This document shows, one piece after another, positions 36,031 through 44,152 of a stretch of DNA of 64,000 nt; the stretch's first letter is position 1; the number at the start of each line of letters is the position of its first letter. The position numbers and the translations under genes were made by a program. Source of the DNA: JAGVSR01 sp963825555 (GTDB lineage Bacteria > Pseudomonadota > Alphaproteobacteria > Rhizobiales > Hyphomicrobiaceae). The DNA lies in contig CAWGTZ010000024.1 in assembly GCA_963825555.1 (NCBI GenBank), positions 1 to 64,000 of the forward strand. The letters run 5' to 3'. The notes under the pieces were generated by a model. That model ran no database searches, was not told the origin of the DNA, and saw only the letters and a list, made by a program, of their open reading frames with translations.

Positions 36031-37302
36031 ATGACGAGTGCGGCGCGCCAGATGAAAGCTGGAATTCTGGCCGGGACGGGTCCGTCCCTGGACGTGGGGC
36101 GGCTGCGCGCGGATTTTCCGATCCTTTTTCGCGAGGTGCACGGCAAGCCGCTCGTCTATCTGGACAACGGTGCCAGCGCGCAGAAGCCGCTCGCTGTCAT
36201 CGAGGCGATGGACCATGCCTACCGCTTCGAATACGCGAACGTGCATCGCGGACTGCATTATCTCTCAAACACCGCGACGGCGCGCATGGAAGAGGCGCGC
36301 GAGACCGCGCGGCGCTTCTTCAACGCGGGAAGCGTGGAGGAGATGATCTTCACGCGGAACGCGACCGATGCCATCAATCTGGTGGCCTCCTCTTTCGGCG
36401 GCATGGTGCTGGGCGAGGGCGACGAGGTGGTGCTGTCCATCATGGAGCACCACTCCAACATCGTACCCTGGCATTTCCAACGTGAGCGGCGCGGCGCGGT
36501 TCTGAAGTGGGCCCCGATCTCGGATAGCGGCGAGTTTCTTATCGACGAGTTCGAACGGCTCTTGAGCCCCAAGACCAAGATAGTGGCCATTACGCACATG
36601 TCGAACGTTCTGGGTACCGTCGTGCCGGTGAAGGAGGTCATCCGCATCGCGCATGGTCGGGGCATTCCCGTGCTCGTTGACGGCAGCCAGGCCGCCGTAC
36701 ACTTGAACGTGGATGTGCAGGACCTCGACTGCGATTTCTATATTACGACCGGCCACAAGCTCTACGGGCCGTCGGGCATCGGCTTGCTCTACGCGAAGCG
36801 GCAGCATCTCGATGCCATGCCGCCCTATCAGGGCGGAGGTGAGATGATCGAGAAGGTTGCGGTCGATGAGATCACCTATGCCGGGCCGCCGCACAAGTTC
36901 GAGGCCGGTACGCCGGCAATCGTGGAGACGGTGGGGCTCGGTGCGGCGCTCAATTACATGATGCAGGTGGGGCACGATGCAATCAGTGCCCACGAAAAGG
37001 AAGTCTCGGACTACGCGCACGCGCGCTTCGCTGAAATTCCCTGGCTCACGGTGTATGGCACTGCCCCGGACAAGGGCGCTATCCTTGCCTTCAACGTCGA
37101 GGGGCTGCACCCGCATGACGTCTCGACCATCATCGACCGGTCGGGTGTCGCGATCCGCGCTGGGCACCATTGTGCGCAGCCGCTTATGGCGCGCCTGGGC
37201 GTGTCGGCAACCTGCCGTGCCTCGTTTGCGATGTACAATACCAAGAACGAGGTCGATGTCCTGATCACGGCTCTGGAAAAGGCTCGCGAGCTGTTTGCCT
37301 GA
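36031..37302 (+). CDS. sufS: Cysteine desulfurase SufS
   Basis: 423 residues, type II desulfurase. PLP Lys in TTGHKLYGPSGIG and active Cys in RAGHHCAQPLMARLG. The start region LRADFPILFREVHGKPLVYLDN is typical after about 20 extra N-terminal residues. It supplies sulfur to SufBC2D, normally with SufE or SufU, neither of which is in the window. A GGAGAAGGA leader precedes ATG 36031. Confidence 0.94.
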   Translation: MTSAARQMKAGILAGTGPSLDVGRLRADFPILFREVHGKPLVYLDNGASAQKPLAVIEAMDHAYRFEYANVHRGLHYLSNTATARMEEARETARRFFNAGSVEEMIFTRNATDAINLVASSFGGMVLGEGDEVVLSIMEHHSNIVPWHFQRERRGAVLKWAPISDSGEFLIDEFERLLSPKTKIVAITHMSNVLGTVVPVKEVIRIAHGRGIPVLVDGSQAAVHLNVDVQDLDCDFYITTGHKLYGPSGIGLLYAKRQHLDAMPPYQGGGEMIEKVAVDEITYAGPPHKFEAGTPAIVETVGLGAALNYMMQVGHDAISAHEKEVSDYAHARFAEIPWLTVYGTAPDKGAILAFNVEGLHPHDVSTIIDRSGVAIRAGHHCAQPLMARLGVSATCRASFAMYNTKNEVDVLITALEKARELFA

Positions 37303-37334
37303 TCGGGGCCTGACGTACGAGAAGGTGGATGAGT

Positions 37335-37778
37335 ATGGACGATCTCAAATCCGAAAACCCGGAATCTCCCGCAACCGAGACGGTGAATGGGGATGAGACA
37401 CCCCGCCCACGGCCACCGAGCGTCGCGGAGGGTGGGACGCCCGTCGAGGGTTCGGCGCTTTCTCAGGAAGAGCTGGATGAACTGACCAATGAGATCATCA
37501 AGGCGCTGAAGTCGGTCTACGACCCGGAGATCCCCGCCGACATTTTCGAGCTGGGTCTCATCTACAATATCGACATCTCCGACGCGCGCGAGGTCGCGAT
37601 CCTGATGACGCTGACGGCCCCCGGCTGTCCGGTGGCGGGCGAGATGCCGGTCTGGGTGGAGAACGCGGTTGGGGCGGTTCCGGGCGTCATGGGATGTAAG
37701 GCGACCATCACCTTCGATCCGCCCTGGGACCAGAGCCGCATGTCGGATGAAGCGCGCCTCGCGCTGAACATGTTCTAG
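37335..37778 (+). CDS. sufT: SufT / DUF59 (MIP18-like) Fe-S maturation protein
   Basis: 147 residues from ATG 37335; an ATG two codons earlier is too close to the AAGG. After a Pro/Glu-rich N-terminal extension of about 45 residues comes the DUF59 fold: LKSVYDPEIPADIFELGLIYN, TLTAPGCPVAGEMP with the conserved Cys, then TFDPPWDQSRMSDEARL. This family aids cluster transfer to client proteins. It closes the continuous suf operon. Confidence 0.92.
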   Translation: MDDLKSENPESPATETVNGDETPRPRPPSVAEGGTPVEGSALSQEELDELTNEIIKALKSVYDPEIPADIFELGLIYNIDISDAREVAILMTLTAPGCPVAGEMPVWVENAVGAVPGVMGCKATITFDPPWDQSRMSDEARLALNMF

Positions 37779-37995
37779 GGCTGGCCCACACCTCTCGCGC
37801 AGCTTGTGGTAAACTGCTTTCGCGTCAGGAGCCCCAATTTCACACGTCCCTCGCCGGCGCCACTCGCCGCGAGGGCGTCAGCCGAATATGTCGAATAAGG
37901 CTGCAGGGCTTCTGACGCGTCGTGCCAGGCACATCGGCCGCAGATCGGCGACTAAGGTCCGGACGTAAACCTCTCCAAGTACCGGAGACCAGCCG

Positions 37996-38400
37996 ATGGC
38001 CGAAACGACCCCAAACCTCACTGTCTATTACGACGGCTCCTGCCCGCTCTGCCGGACCGAGATAGGCCATTACAAGGGCCAGCGCGGTGCGGAGACGATC
38101 TCATTCGTCGATGTGTCCGAGCCAGCCGCTGTTCTTGGCTCCGATCTCGACCGGGACGCGGCTATGGGCCGGTTCCATGTGCGCGAGGCCAATGGTTCGC
38201 TGGTGTCCGGGGCGGAAGCCTTCACCCGCATCTGGAACCGGCTGCCCTCATGGCGGTGGGCCGCGCGCTTGGCCCGTGTTCCCGGAGTGACCCCACTTCT
38301 CGAAATCGCGTATCGGGGCTTTCTGCCCATCCGGCCGACACTTTCGCGGTGGGCCGGGCGCGTCGAAGAGCGTCGGCAAAAGAAGAAGACGGCGGGTTGA
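37996..38400 (+). CDS. DCC (DUF393) thiol-disulfide oxidoreductase family protein
   Basis: 134 residues. The name-giving motif DGSCPLC with the Cys-x2-Cys pair lies near residues 14-20 after LTVYYDG. Later FHVREANGSLVSGAEAF and LLEIAYRGFLPIRP are family blocks. The fold is thioredoxin-like; substrates are unknown. ATG 37996 has GGAG eight bases upstream. It is separated from sufT by 217 bases, so it may have its own promoter. Confidence 0.87.
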   Translation: MAETTPNLTVYYDGSCPLCRTEIGHYKGQRGAETISFVDVSEPAAVLGSDLDRDAAMGRFHVREANGSLVSGAEAFTRIWNRLPSWRWAARLARVPGVTPLLEIAYRGFLPIRPTLSRWAGRVEERRQKKKTAG

Positions 38401-38417
38401 GATAACAACCCGCCGTC
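38388..38417. terminator. Strong hairpin between convergent genes
   Basis: Twelve-base perfect stem GACGGCGGGTTG / CAACCCGCCGTC with a six-base loop. It includes the DCC stop codon and lies 24 bases from the end of the convergent permease gene. There is no clear T-tract, so its terminator role is inferred from position and stem strength. Confidence 0.6.
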
Positions 38418-38441
38418 CACATCTCTGCCAACTGGCTCCCT

Positions 38442-39650
38442 CTACCGGCTGAAGACACCGGCGGGGTCGATGCGTGTCACTTTGAAGATCGCCGAAATCG
38501 CCGCAAAGATGCACATGCCAAGCGTCAGCAGGAAGAGTGCGAAGGCGAGCTTCGGTGTCATGACGATATTGAGAGTCGAATTCTTGGTGGCATTTATCAA
38601 GAGCATGGTCAGCGTGAAGCCGATGACGTATCCGATCAGTGCGCTCAGCACAGCCTGGATCAGAATGACCGCGTGGATATAGCTCGCCGAGGCGCCGAGC
38701 GCGCGCAGCGTGGCGAACTCGTTCAAATGGTCCTTCGTGCTCGAGTAGAGCGTTTGGGCGACGATGACGACCCCCACGATGACTCCGAGTGCCGCACCTG
38801 CGATGAGGGCCGCGCCTGCAGCCGTGTTGAACATCCAGTAGTTGAGACTGCGGTCGCGGAATTCGGTATGGGTCAGCACCTCGTTGTCCGGCATGCGCTC
38901 GGCGATGGCATTGCGGACTGTTTCGATATCCGCGCCCGGTGCGAGTTTCACTAGTTGATAAGTGGCCTGTTCAGGCGCCGCATCAACGTACTTGCGCGCG
39001 TTCGAGATCGACGTGAAAACGTAGGGCAGTGTGGTGAAAGAGCGGATACCCTGCGTCAGGGCAGCCACCTGCACGCGCTGCAAATTTATCTCCGCGTGCG
39101 CGCCGAGCCCGTCGATACCAAGATCCTTCAGGTAGGATTTGTCGACTGCCACCGCACTCGGCGCACCAAGCGCGGCGATACTTCCCTCGACGATGTTCCA
39201 GGGCTGGACGCCGCCCCGCGCGGTATCGAGACCCACGAGGATAAAGGCCTTTTTGCCGCCTTCCGGCTTCTTCCAACTCGCGAAGCTGACGACCATTTCT
39301 TCAACGCTCTCAACGCCCGGCGTGGAGAGCACCGTGTACTTCTCGCGCCCGCTGAGGAGCGAAGGATCGTCAAACGACTTGGTGCCGTAGGGGACCACCC
39401 AGAGATCGGCGGGCGTCTTGTCGATGACCGTCGCGATCTTCTGTTCGGAGCCGAGATACAGCCCGCACTGTACCGCGACCAGGATAAGCGAGAAGACGAT
39501 GCCGACCAGGGTGACGACGAGGCTTAGCCGGTCGTGGAACAGATTCCGATAGGCCAGCTTCGGCGCCATCTTAATGGTTTTGGCGTTGATTTCGCCCACG
39601 GCCGGGCCGTTCAAGCCGCCTGCACCCACTGTGTTCGCTGCGTCCGCCAT
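38442..39650 (-). CDS. FtsX/MacB/DevC-type ABC transporter permease, orphan
   Basis: 402 residues with the FtsX-type layout: a first membrane helix at about 43-65, a large extracytoplasmic domain (about 70-270), then three helices at about 275-395. The C-terminal block has STKDHLNEFATLRALGAS, the coupling region for the ATPase, and ends RIDPAGVFSR. Such permeases need an ABC ATPase and often a membrane-fusion partner; none is adjacent. It resembles DevC-like permeases most. The ATPase may be encoded elsewhere. Confidence 0.82.
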   Translation of the reverse strand: MADAANTVGAGGLNGPAVGEINAKTIKMAPKLAYRNLFHDRLSLVVTLVGIVFSLILVAVQCGLYLGSEQKIATVIDKTPADLWVVPYGTKSFDDPSLLSGREKYTVLSTPGVESVEEMVVSFASWKKPEGGKKAFILVGLDTARGGVQPWNIVEGSIAALGAPSAVAVDKSYLKDLGIDGLGAHAEINLQRVQVAALTQGIRSFTTLPYVFTSISNARKYVDAAPEQATYQLVKLAPGADIETVRNAIAERMPDNEVLTHTEFRDRSLNYWMFNTAAGAALIAGAALGVIVGVVIVAQTLYSSTKDHLNEFATLRALGASASYIHAVILIQAVLSALIGYVIGFTLTMLLINATKNSTLNIVMTPKLAFALFLLTLGMCIFAAISAIFKVTRIDPAGVFSR

Positions 39651-39756
39651 TACTTGCCTGTCCGGTTGTCGTTAGATTTCAGGTGTCCCCGCGGGAGTTT
39701 GGACAATCCACGCCGATTGTCCAGCATCCATCGCGATCGAAGATCGGGGCTCCGCT

Positions 39757-40374
39757 TCAGTCGTCACATCCGACGGTGATCGTCACGCCGACCGCGGGTA
39801 TGAACTTTTTGCAGTCCCGTACTTTGCTCTCGGTGGGCTCGTCTTGCGTCTTGTTGGACGAATCCGGGATCAGGTCGGCCGCGACGCTGTCGGGTGCATC
39901 GAAGGCCGTCACAGTCTCTTCAACCCCAATTGTCCTGATGGTTTCGGAGACGGGGAGGACGCCGTTGACGAGCGAACGTGTCCCCGTCACGGTTACGGCG
40001 GTGTCGATAGCGGTATCCAGCATTTCGGTATGGGCCACCACAGGGGTGGCACGCACGGCGCGGTGTGCAGGCTTGTCGCCGCTGCGCGCCTTGGACGGGC
40101 CATGGCTGGCCTGCTGGACGACGGGACGCTGTTGCTTGGGCGCGGACCGCTGCTTGGCCTTGTAAATGGCTTTGGGCTTGGACTTGTGGTGCGAGATGGA
40201 GCCCGATCCGCCCCCATATCCCGGCGTCGGACGGGCGATGAAGGTGCCGAGTGGTCCGCCGAAGTTCAGGCGAACACCGCCCGAGCCGGCTTCGGCGGGC
40301 TGGGCTGAGAGGAGAGAGGCCGTGGCGAGGGCCAGGGTGGCAGTAAGACTGAGAAAAGAAATCGGTCGTCTCAT
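39757..40374 (-). CDS. Hypothetical secreted protein
   Basis: 205 residues from ATG 40374, with GGGAG seven bases upstream. A signal peptide covers about residues 1-29 (ending AEAG). The mature N-terminal half is basic and Lys/Ser/Gln-rich, and two Cys near the C-terminus (RDCKKF and the final GCDD) could pair. No family recognised. It is divergent from sufA. Confidence 0.6.
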   Translation of the reverse strand: MRRPISFLSLTATLALATASLLSAQPAEAGSGGVRLNFGGPLGTFIARPTPGYGGGSGSISHHKSKPKAIYKAKQRSAPKQQRPVVQQASHGPSKARSGDKPAHRAVRATPVVAHTEMLDTAIDTAVTVTGTRSLVNGVLPVSETIRTIGVEETVTAFDAPDSVAADLIPDSSNKTQDEPTESKVRDCKKFIPAVGVTITVGCDD

Positions 40375-40729
40375 GGCGGGCTCCCGTGTCACTGGCGATG
40401 TGTGGCGGCTCTCAACGGGGCCGCTTCATGTCTGCGAGGATGGTCCCATCCCTCGGCCGGGGCTGTTCCGGCGGGAACACGCCACCCGAAAAGGCCGGGG
40501 CGGCAATAATTCGGCGCTTTGGCGAACCAGTTTGGCCATGTTCGCAAGTTGGCGTCTCGCCTGTGCCGCCACAGGGGCAGGGCAGGAAATGCTCAGGGAT
40601 GAGATGGGAGCTGCCTGAGATGGCGTGCCGATGCGCAGTCTGACGGCCCTGGAGACGGCCTCGCAATCGCGCCGAACGCTGCTATATTACCCATCAGCAC
40701 CCGAGGCCTTGAACCTGGATCTGCAACTA
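40375..40729. other. Intergenic region upstream of sufA
   Basis: 355 bases between the secreted protein and sufA, which diverge. A TATATT at about 40683-40688 is a possible -10 for sufA. I see no RNA gene or repeat here. Confidence 0.4.
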
Positions 40730-41140
40730 ATGACGGAACTTTCCACTTCTACCGCCCGCCGCCCCCGGCCCCAGGTAATGACCCTGACGCCGGCCGCCGC
40801 GGATCGCATACGCAGCCTTATGGCCTCCAAAGGCCCTGAGGTGGCCGGTCTTAAGATCGGCATCAAGAAAGGCGGTTGCGCGGGTATGGAGTACACGATG
40901 TCCTGGGCCGATGAAGTCGGCCGGCTCGACGAGGTGGTCGAGGTTGATGGCGCGCGCGTCATCATCGACCCGCAGGCGATCCTCTACCTCATCGGCACGG
41001 AGATGGATTTCCAGTCGGATAAGCTCGCCAGCCAGTTTGTGTTCCACAACCCGAACCAGAAGAGTGCTTGCGGATGTGGTGAGAGCGTGCAGCTCGAGCC
41101 GGCGCAAGATGCGAGCCTCGATCCCGCGCAGGACAAATAG
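40730..41140 (+). CDS. sufA: A-type Fe-S carrier SufA/IscA (HesB family)
   Basis: 136 residues from ATG 40730; the frame extends further upstream without family similarity. The HesB fold opens with MTLTPAAADRIRSLM, and the three cluster-binding Cys are in KKGGCAGMEY and SACGCGES. It carries clusters from SufBC2D to targets. It lies about 3 kb downstream of sufT, beyond two rightward-incompatible genes, so it must have its own promoter. The tail after CGCG is longer than usual (about 20 residues, Asp/Gln/Ala-rich). Confidence 0.9.
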   Translation: MTELSTSTARRPRPQVMTLTPAAADRIRSLMASKGPEVAGLKIGIKKGGCAGMEYTMSWADEVGRLDEVVEVDGARVIIDPQAILYLIGTEMDFQSDKLASQFVFHNPNQKSACGCGESVQLEPAQDASLDPAQDK

Positions 41141-41196
41141 CGGGCCTCTGTGCGCCTCGGACTTTTTTCCAGCTGACGGATTGTGTCTATCGCCGA

Positions 41197-41538
41197 CTAA
41201 TCATCGTTCGCGATAGCGCTGGGCGTCGACGCCATGAGATAGGCGATGGCCGATTCCCAGAAGCGAGCTTCCGCCTCGGCGCGCGAGCGATGGGCCTCAA
41301 AAGCTTCCACCCAACCCGCTTGCATGGCCGCATTATCATCTGCAATGGCCGCCAAGTCTGCCGGCGATTTTTCCAGCACGGTCCGGGCCAGCCGCACAAG
41401 TTCTTGCATATCGTGCAGAGACGCCGCGTCGGCGGACCGAACCCGATCGCCCGCTGCGCCGGGCATGCCGCTGAGGGCGTCAGCCGAATTGAGGGTGGAC
41501 GGGAAAGTTATCAGATGGGGCGACTTGGAAACCGGCAT
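41197..41538 (-). CDS. Hypothetical helical protein
   Basis: 113 residues, mostly helical from about residue 40 on (MQELVRLARTVLEKSPADLA and a second helix rich in Glu/Ala). It has no signal peptide or Cys. The amphipathic Ala/Glu-rich helices recall phasin-like small proteins, but there is no firm motif. The opposite strand also has an open frame, but with less protein-like composition. Ribosome site is weak. Confidence 0.5.
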   Translation of the reverse strand: MPVSKSPHLITFPSTLNSADALSGMPGAAGDRVRSADAASLHDMQELVRLARTVLEKSPADLAAIADDNAAMQAGWVEAFEAHRSRAEAEARFWESAIAYLMASTPSAIANDD

Positions 41539-41760
41539 GATACGACACCAAACAAAAAACTGATCGCCACACGAGATTCTTGAAATAGGTCGACAAAAAA
41601 CTCGTTACGAACGAAAGTAGGCTAACAAAATATGAGGAAAACTTCTGTGGCTGAGAGGCATTGTCCACAGGTCAGTCGTCGCTTCGAGTGAAAAACAGTT
41701 GTCGCATATCATAGTTGGAGTTCCTGCCCTGGGATAGGCTGGCCGCACTGGAGTCGCCTC

Positions 41761-42123
41761 ATGCCGCTCGATGCTCGCATCGCCCAATTCGTCGAGGAGT
41801 TGTTCGCGCCACTTGGCATCATTTCCGTTCGCGGGATGTTCAGCGGTGGCGGCATTTACTGCGACGGGCTCATGTTCGGCCTGATCGCCGACAACATGAT
41901 TTATCTCAAGGCCGACGCCCGGACGCGGGGGGCTTTCGAGGCGGAAGGCACGGGCCCGTTTATCTACCAGGGACGAAAAAAGCCCATCGCCATGTCTTAC
42001 TGGCGTTTGCCGGACCGCCTGCTCGACGATCCGGAGGAGGCCCTCGCTTGGGGCCGGCGGGCCCTCCAGGTGGCGCATGCGGCGCTGACCCGGCGTCGCG
42101 CAAAGACGCGGACTCCCAAATAA
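41761..42123 (+). CDS. TfoX N-terminal domain protein
   Basis: 120 residues. The TfoX/Sxy N-domain is visible as FVEELFAPLGIISVRGMFSG, then GLMFGLIADNMIYLKAD and FIYQGRKKPIAMSYWRLP. CTGGAG lies eight bases before ATG 41761. Full TfoX is a competence regulator, but single-domain copies are common outside competent species and have no settled role. It is convergent with the RhlE helicase gene, 39 bases away. Confidence 0.88.
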   Translation: MPLDARIAQFVEELFAPLGIISVRGMFSGGGIYCDGLMFGLIADNMIYLKADARTRGAFEAEGTGPFIYQGRKKPIAMSYWRLPDRLLDDPEEALAWGRRALQVAHAALTRRRAKTRTPK

Positions 42124-42162
42124 GCGCCTTGTATAGGGCCGAGGTTTGCTCCTCGTGCGTTC

Positions 42163-43788
42163 CTACTGCTCGCTGACGATCTTGGCCGGACGCGCGGGCT
42201 TCCTTAAAAACGCGGGCACATTGTCGGCAAAGCCGCCGGAGGGAGAAGCGCGATCGGCGGCGGGAACTGCCGGCCTCTGAGGCTTACGCGGCTGCTCGGG
42301 CTGGGCTTGGCGCGGCTTCGTGTGCGCCGAGCGGGAAGGGGCTTCCGCGGGGCTTTCAGTCGTCTTTTGGGACGGTCGTGGCGCGCGCTCCTGTCGTTCC
42401 GCGTTGGGCCGCGCCTCGCCGTCGCGATTGCGAGCACTGCGTTCGGGCTGTTGTTCGGGACGGTCCTGCTGACGATCCGCTCGGTCACGGCCCCGGCCTC
42501 GACCCCGGCTGGATCCGCGGCCTGGGCGGCCACTCTCGCTGCTCTCGTCGGAACGGCCCTCGGCGCGGCGGCCCTCGCGGCCCCCGTCGCGTGGAGCACC
42601 CCTGCCGCCGCGACCGCGGCGGCGCTTGCCGGCGTCTTCAAAGTCATCGGCGGTGGGCTCGTCGCCGACCCAGACAGGCGTGTCGCCGGTGATCTTCTCG
42701 ATGTCTTTGAAAAGCTTGAGGTCCTCCACAGTCACGATGGAGAACGCCGCACCCTCGCGGCCAGCGCGGCCCGTACGGCCTATACGGTGGACGTAATCTT
42801 CCGAGTGCCAAGGCAGATCAAAGTTGAAGACGTGGCTGACCTCCGGGATGTCGAGGCCGCGGGCGGCCACATCGCTGGCCGCCAGCAGCGTAATTTCACC
42901 GGAACGGAACTTGTCCAGGGTGTCCATGCGACTTTTCTGGTCCATGTCGCCGTGCAGCGCGCCGGCATTGAAGCCATGCTTCACGAGCGATTTGTGCAGG
43001 ATCGCCACGTCGCGCTTCCGGTTGCAGAAGATAATGCCGTTCTGGATCGTCTCGCTGCGGATCAGCTTGCGCAGCAAATCGCGCTTGGCCCAATCATCGC
43101 TCGACGGGCAGAAGCAGAAGCGCTGGGTGATCGTTTTCGCGGTCGTGGCGGGCTTGGCCACCTCGATGCGGATCGGATCCTTCAGGAACTGCTGCACGAG
43201 ACGCGTGATCTCGGGCGGCATGGTGGCGGAGAAGAAAAGCGTCTGGCGGCGCGGCGGCAGCAGCTTGCAGATCTTCTCGATGTCGGGAATGAAGCCCATG
43301 TCGAGCATGCGGTCAGCCTCGTCGATGACGAGGATTTCCACGCCCATGAGCATCAGACGGCCGCGCTGGAAATGGTCGAGCAGTCGGCCGGGTGTGGCGA
43401 TGAGGACATCGACTCCGCGGTCGAGTTTCTTGACCTGGTCGTCCATCGATACGCCGCCGATGAGAAGGGCTACGTCGAGCTTGTGGTTGATGCCATACTT
43501 CTCGAATGCCTGGGCCACCTGGGCGGCCAGTTCGCGTGTCGGCGCGAGGATGAGCGAGCGCGGCATGCGGGCCCGGGCACGGCCCGTCTCAAGCCGGGTG
43601 ATCATGGGGAGGGTGAAGGCGGCGGTCTTACCCGTGCCCGTTTGTGCGATGCCCAGAACGTCCATGCCGGTCAAGGCAACGGGGATGGCCTGCGTCTGAA
43701 TGGGGGTCGCGTTCGTATATCCAGCGGCCTCGACGGCGGCCAGGACCTTGGGGCTGAGGCCAAGCTCAGCAAACGGCTTCGTTTCCAA
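42163..43788 (-). CDS. rhlE: DEAD-box RNA helicase, RhlE type
   Basis: 541 residues from TTG 43788. TTG is chosen because GGAGAG sits eight bases upstream and the protein then opens directly as ETKPFAELGLSPKVL. Motifs in order: TPIQTQAIP, AQTGTGKT, PTRELAAQ, TPGRLLDH, VIDEADRML, SATMPPEI, and HRIGRTGRAG. The last 150 residues are a disordered, Arg/Gly/Glu/Pro-rich tail with RG repeats, typical of RNA-binding tails in this group. It unwinds short RNA duplexes in ribosome assembly or mRNA decay. Confidence 0.92.
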   Translation of the reverse strand: METKPFAELGLSPKVLAAVEAAGYTNATPIQTQAIPVALTGMDVLGIAQTGTGKTAAFTLPMITRLETGRARARMPRSLILAPTRELAAQVAQAFEKYGINHKLDVALLIGGVSMDDQVKKLDRGVDVLIATPGRLLDHFQRGRLMLMGVEILVIDEADRMLDMGFIPDIEKICKLLPPRRQTLFFSATMPPEITRLVQQFLKDPIRIEVAKPATTAKTITQRFCFCPSSDDWAKRDLLRKLIRSETIQNGIIFCNRKRDVAILHKSLVKHGFNAGALHGDMDQKSRMDTLDKFRSGEITLLAASDVAARGLDIPEVSHVFNFDLPWHSEDYVHRIGRTGRAGREGAAFSIVTVEDLKLFKDIEKITGDTPVWVGDEPTADDFEDAGKRRRGRGGRGAPRDGGREGRRAEGRSDESSESGRPGRGSSRGRGRGRDRADRQQDRPEQQPERSARNRDGEARPNAERQERAPRPSQKTTESPAEAPSRSAHTKPRQAQPEQPRKPQRPAVPAADRASPSGGFADNVPAFLRKPARPAKIVSEQ

Positions 43789-44152
43789 AAAACTATCTCT
43801 CCGACTGCGGTCATTGATCCATGCGCGCGTTACCACGCTCCGCCTTACAAGCGGCGCGAGTGCTCGCGTTCCAACCAAGCGCAGGGGGAAAAGGGGTGCC
43901 GGTAATCAGGCTAAAAGCCGGGGCGCGTAAAGCTCGAATATGGATCAATGAATCGATCCCCTGCGCTCGAGCGTGCCTTCTGCTGACACAGCACAGAGGT
44001 AAATGCAAGGAAAACGGACCTTTTACGGGGTGGTGGAACGTCGCAAAGGACGCAGAGTGGCAGGAAGGACGCGGTTCCACGCATGCGAGCGCTCCGGCAC
44101 AGCAAACCACTGCCTGCAGATCTGCATCTCGCGCAGGAGTTGAGTTTTCGCG
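43789..44152. other. Intergenic region upstream of rhlE
   Basis: 364 bases between the end of parE and the rhlE start, both leftward. It should hold the rhlE promoter and leader. Short open frames on both strands have no family similarity. Cold-inducible helicase genes often have long leaders, but I see no clear structure here. Confidence 0.4.

Noticed and set aside
41246..41563. 105-residue frame on the plus strand opposite the small helical protein
   Set aside because: Ser/Arg/Ala-rich composition looks like a shadow; the minus-strand frame has a more natural helical composition.
42307..43905. 532-residue open frame on the plus strand
   Set aside because: Antisense to rhlE; the helicase motifs on the minus strand are complete.
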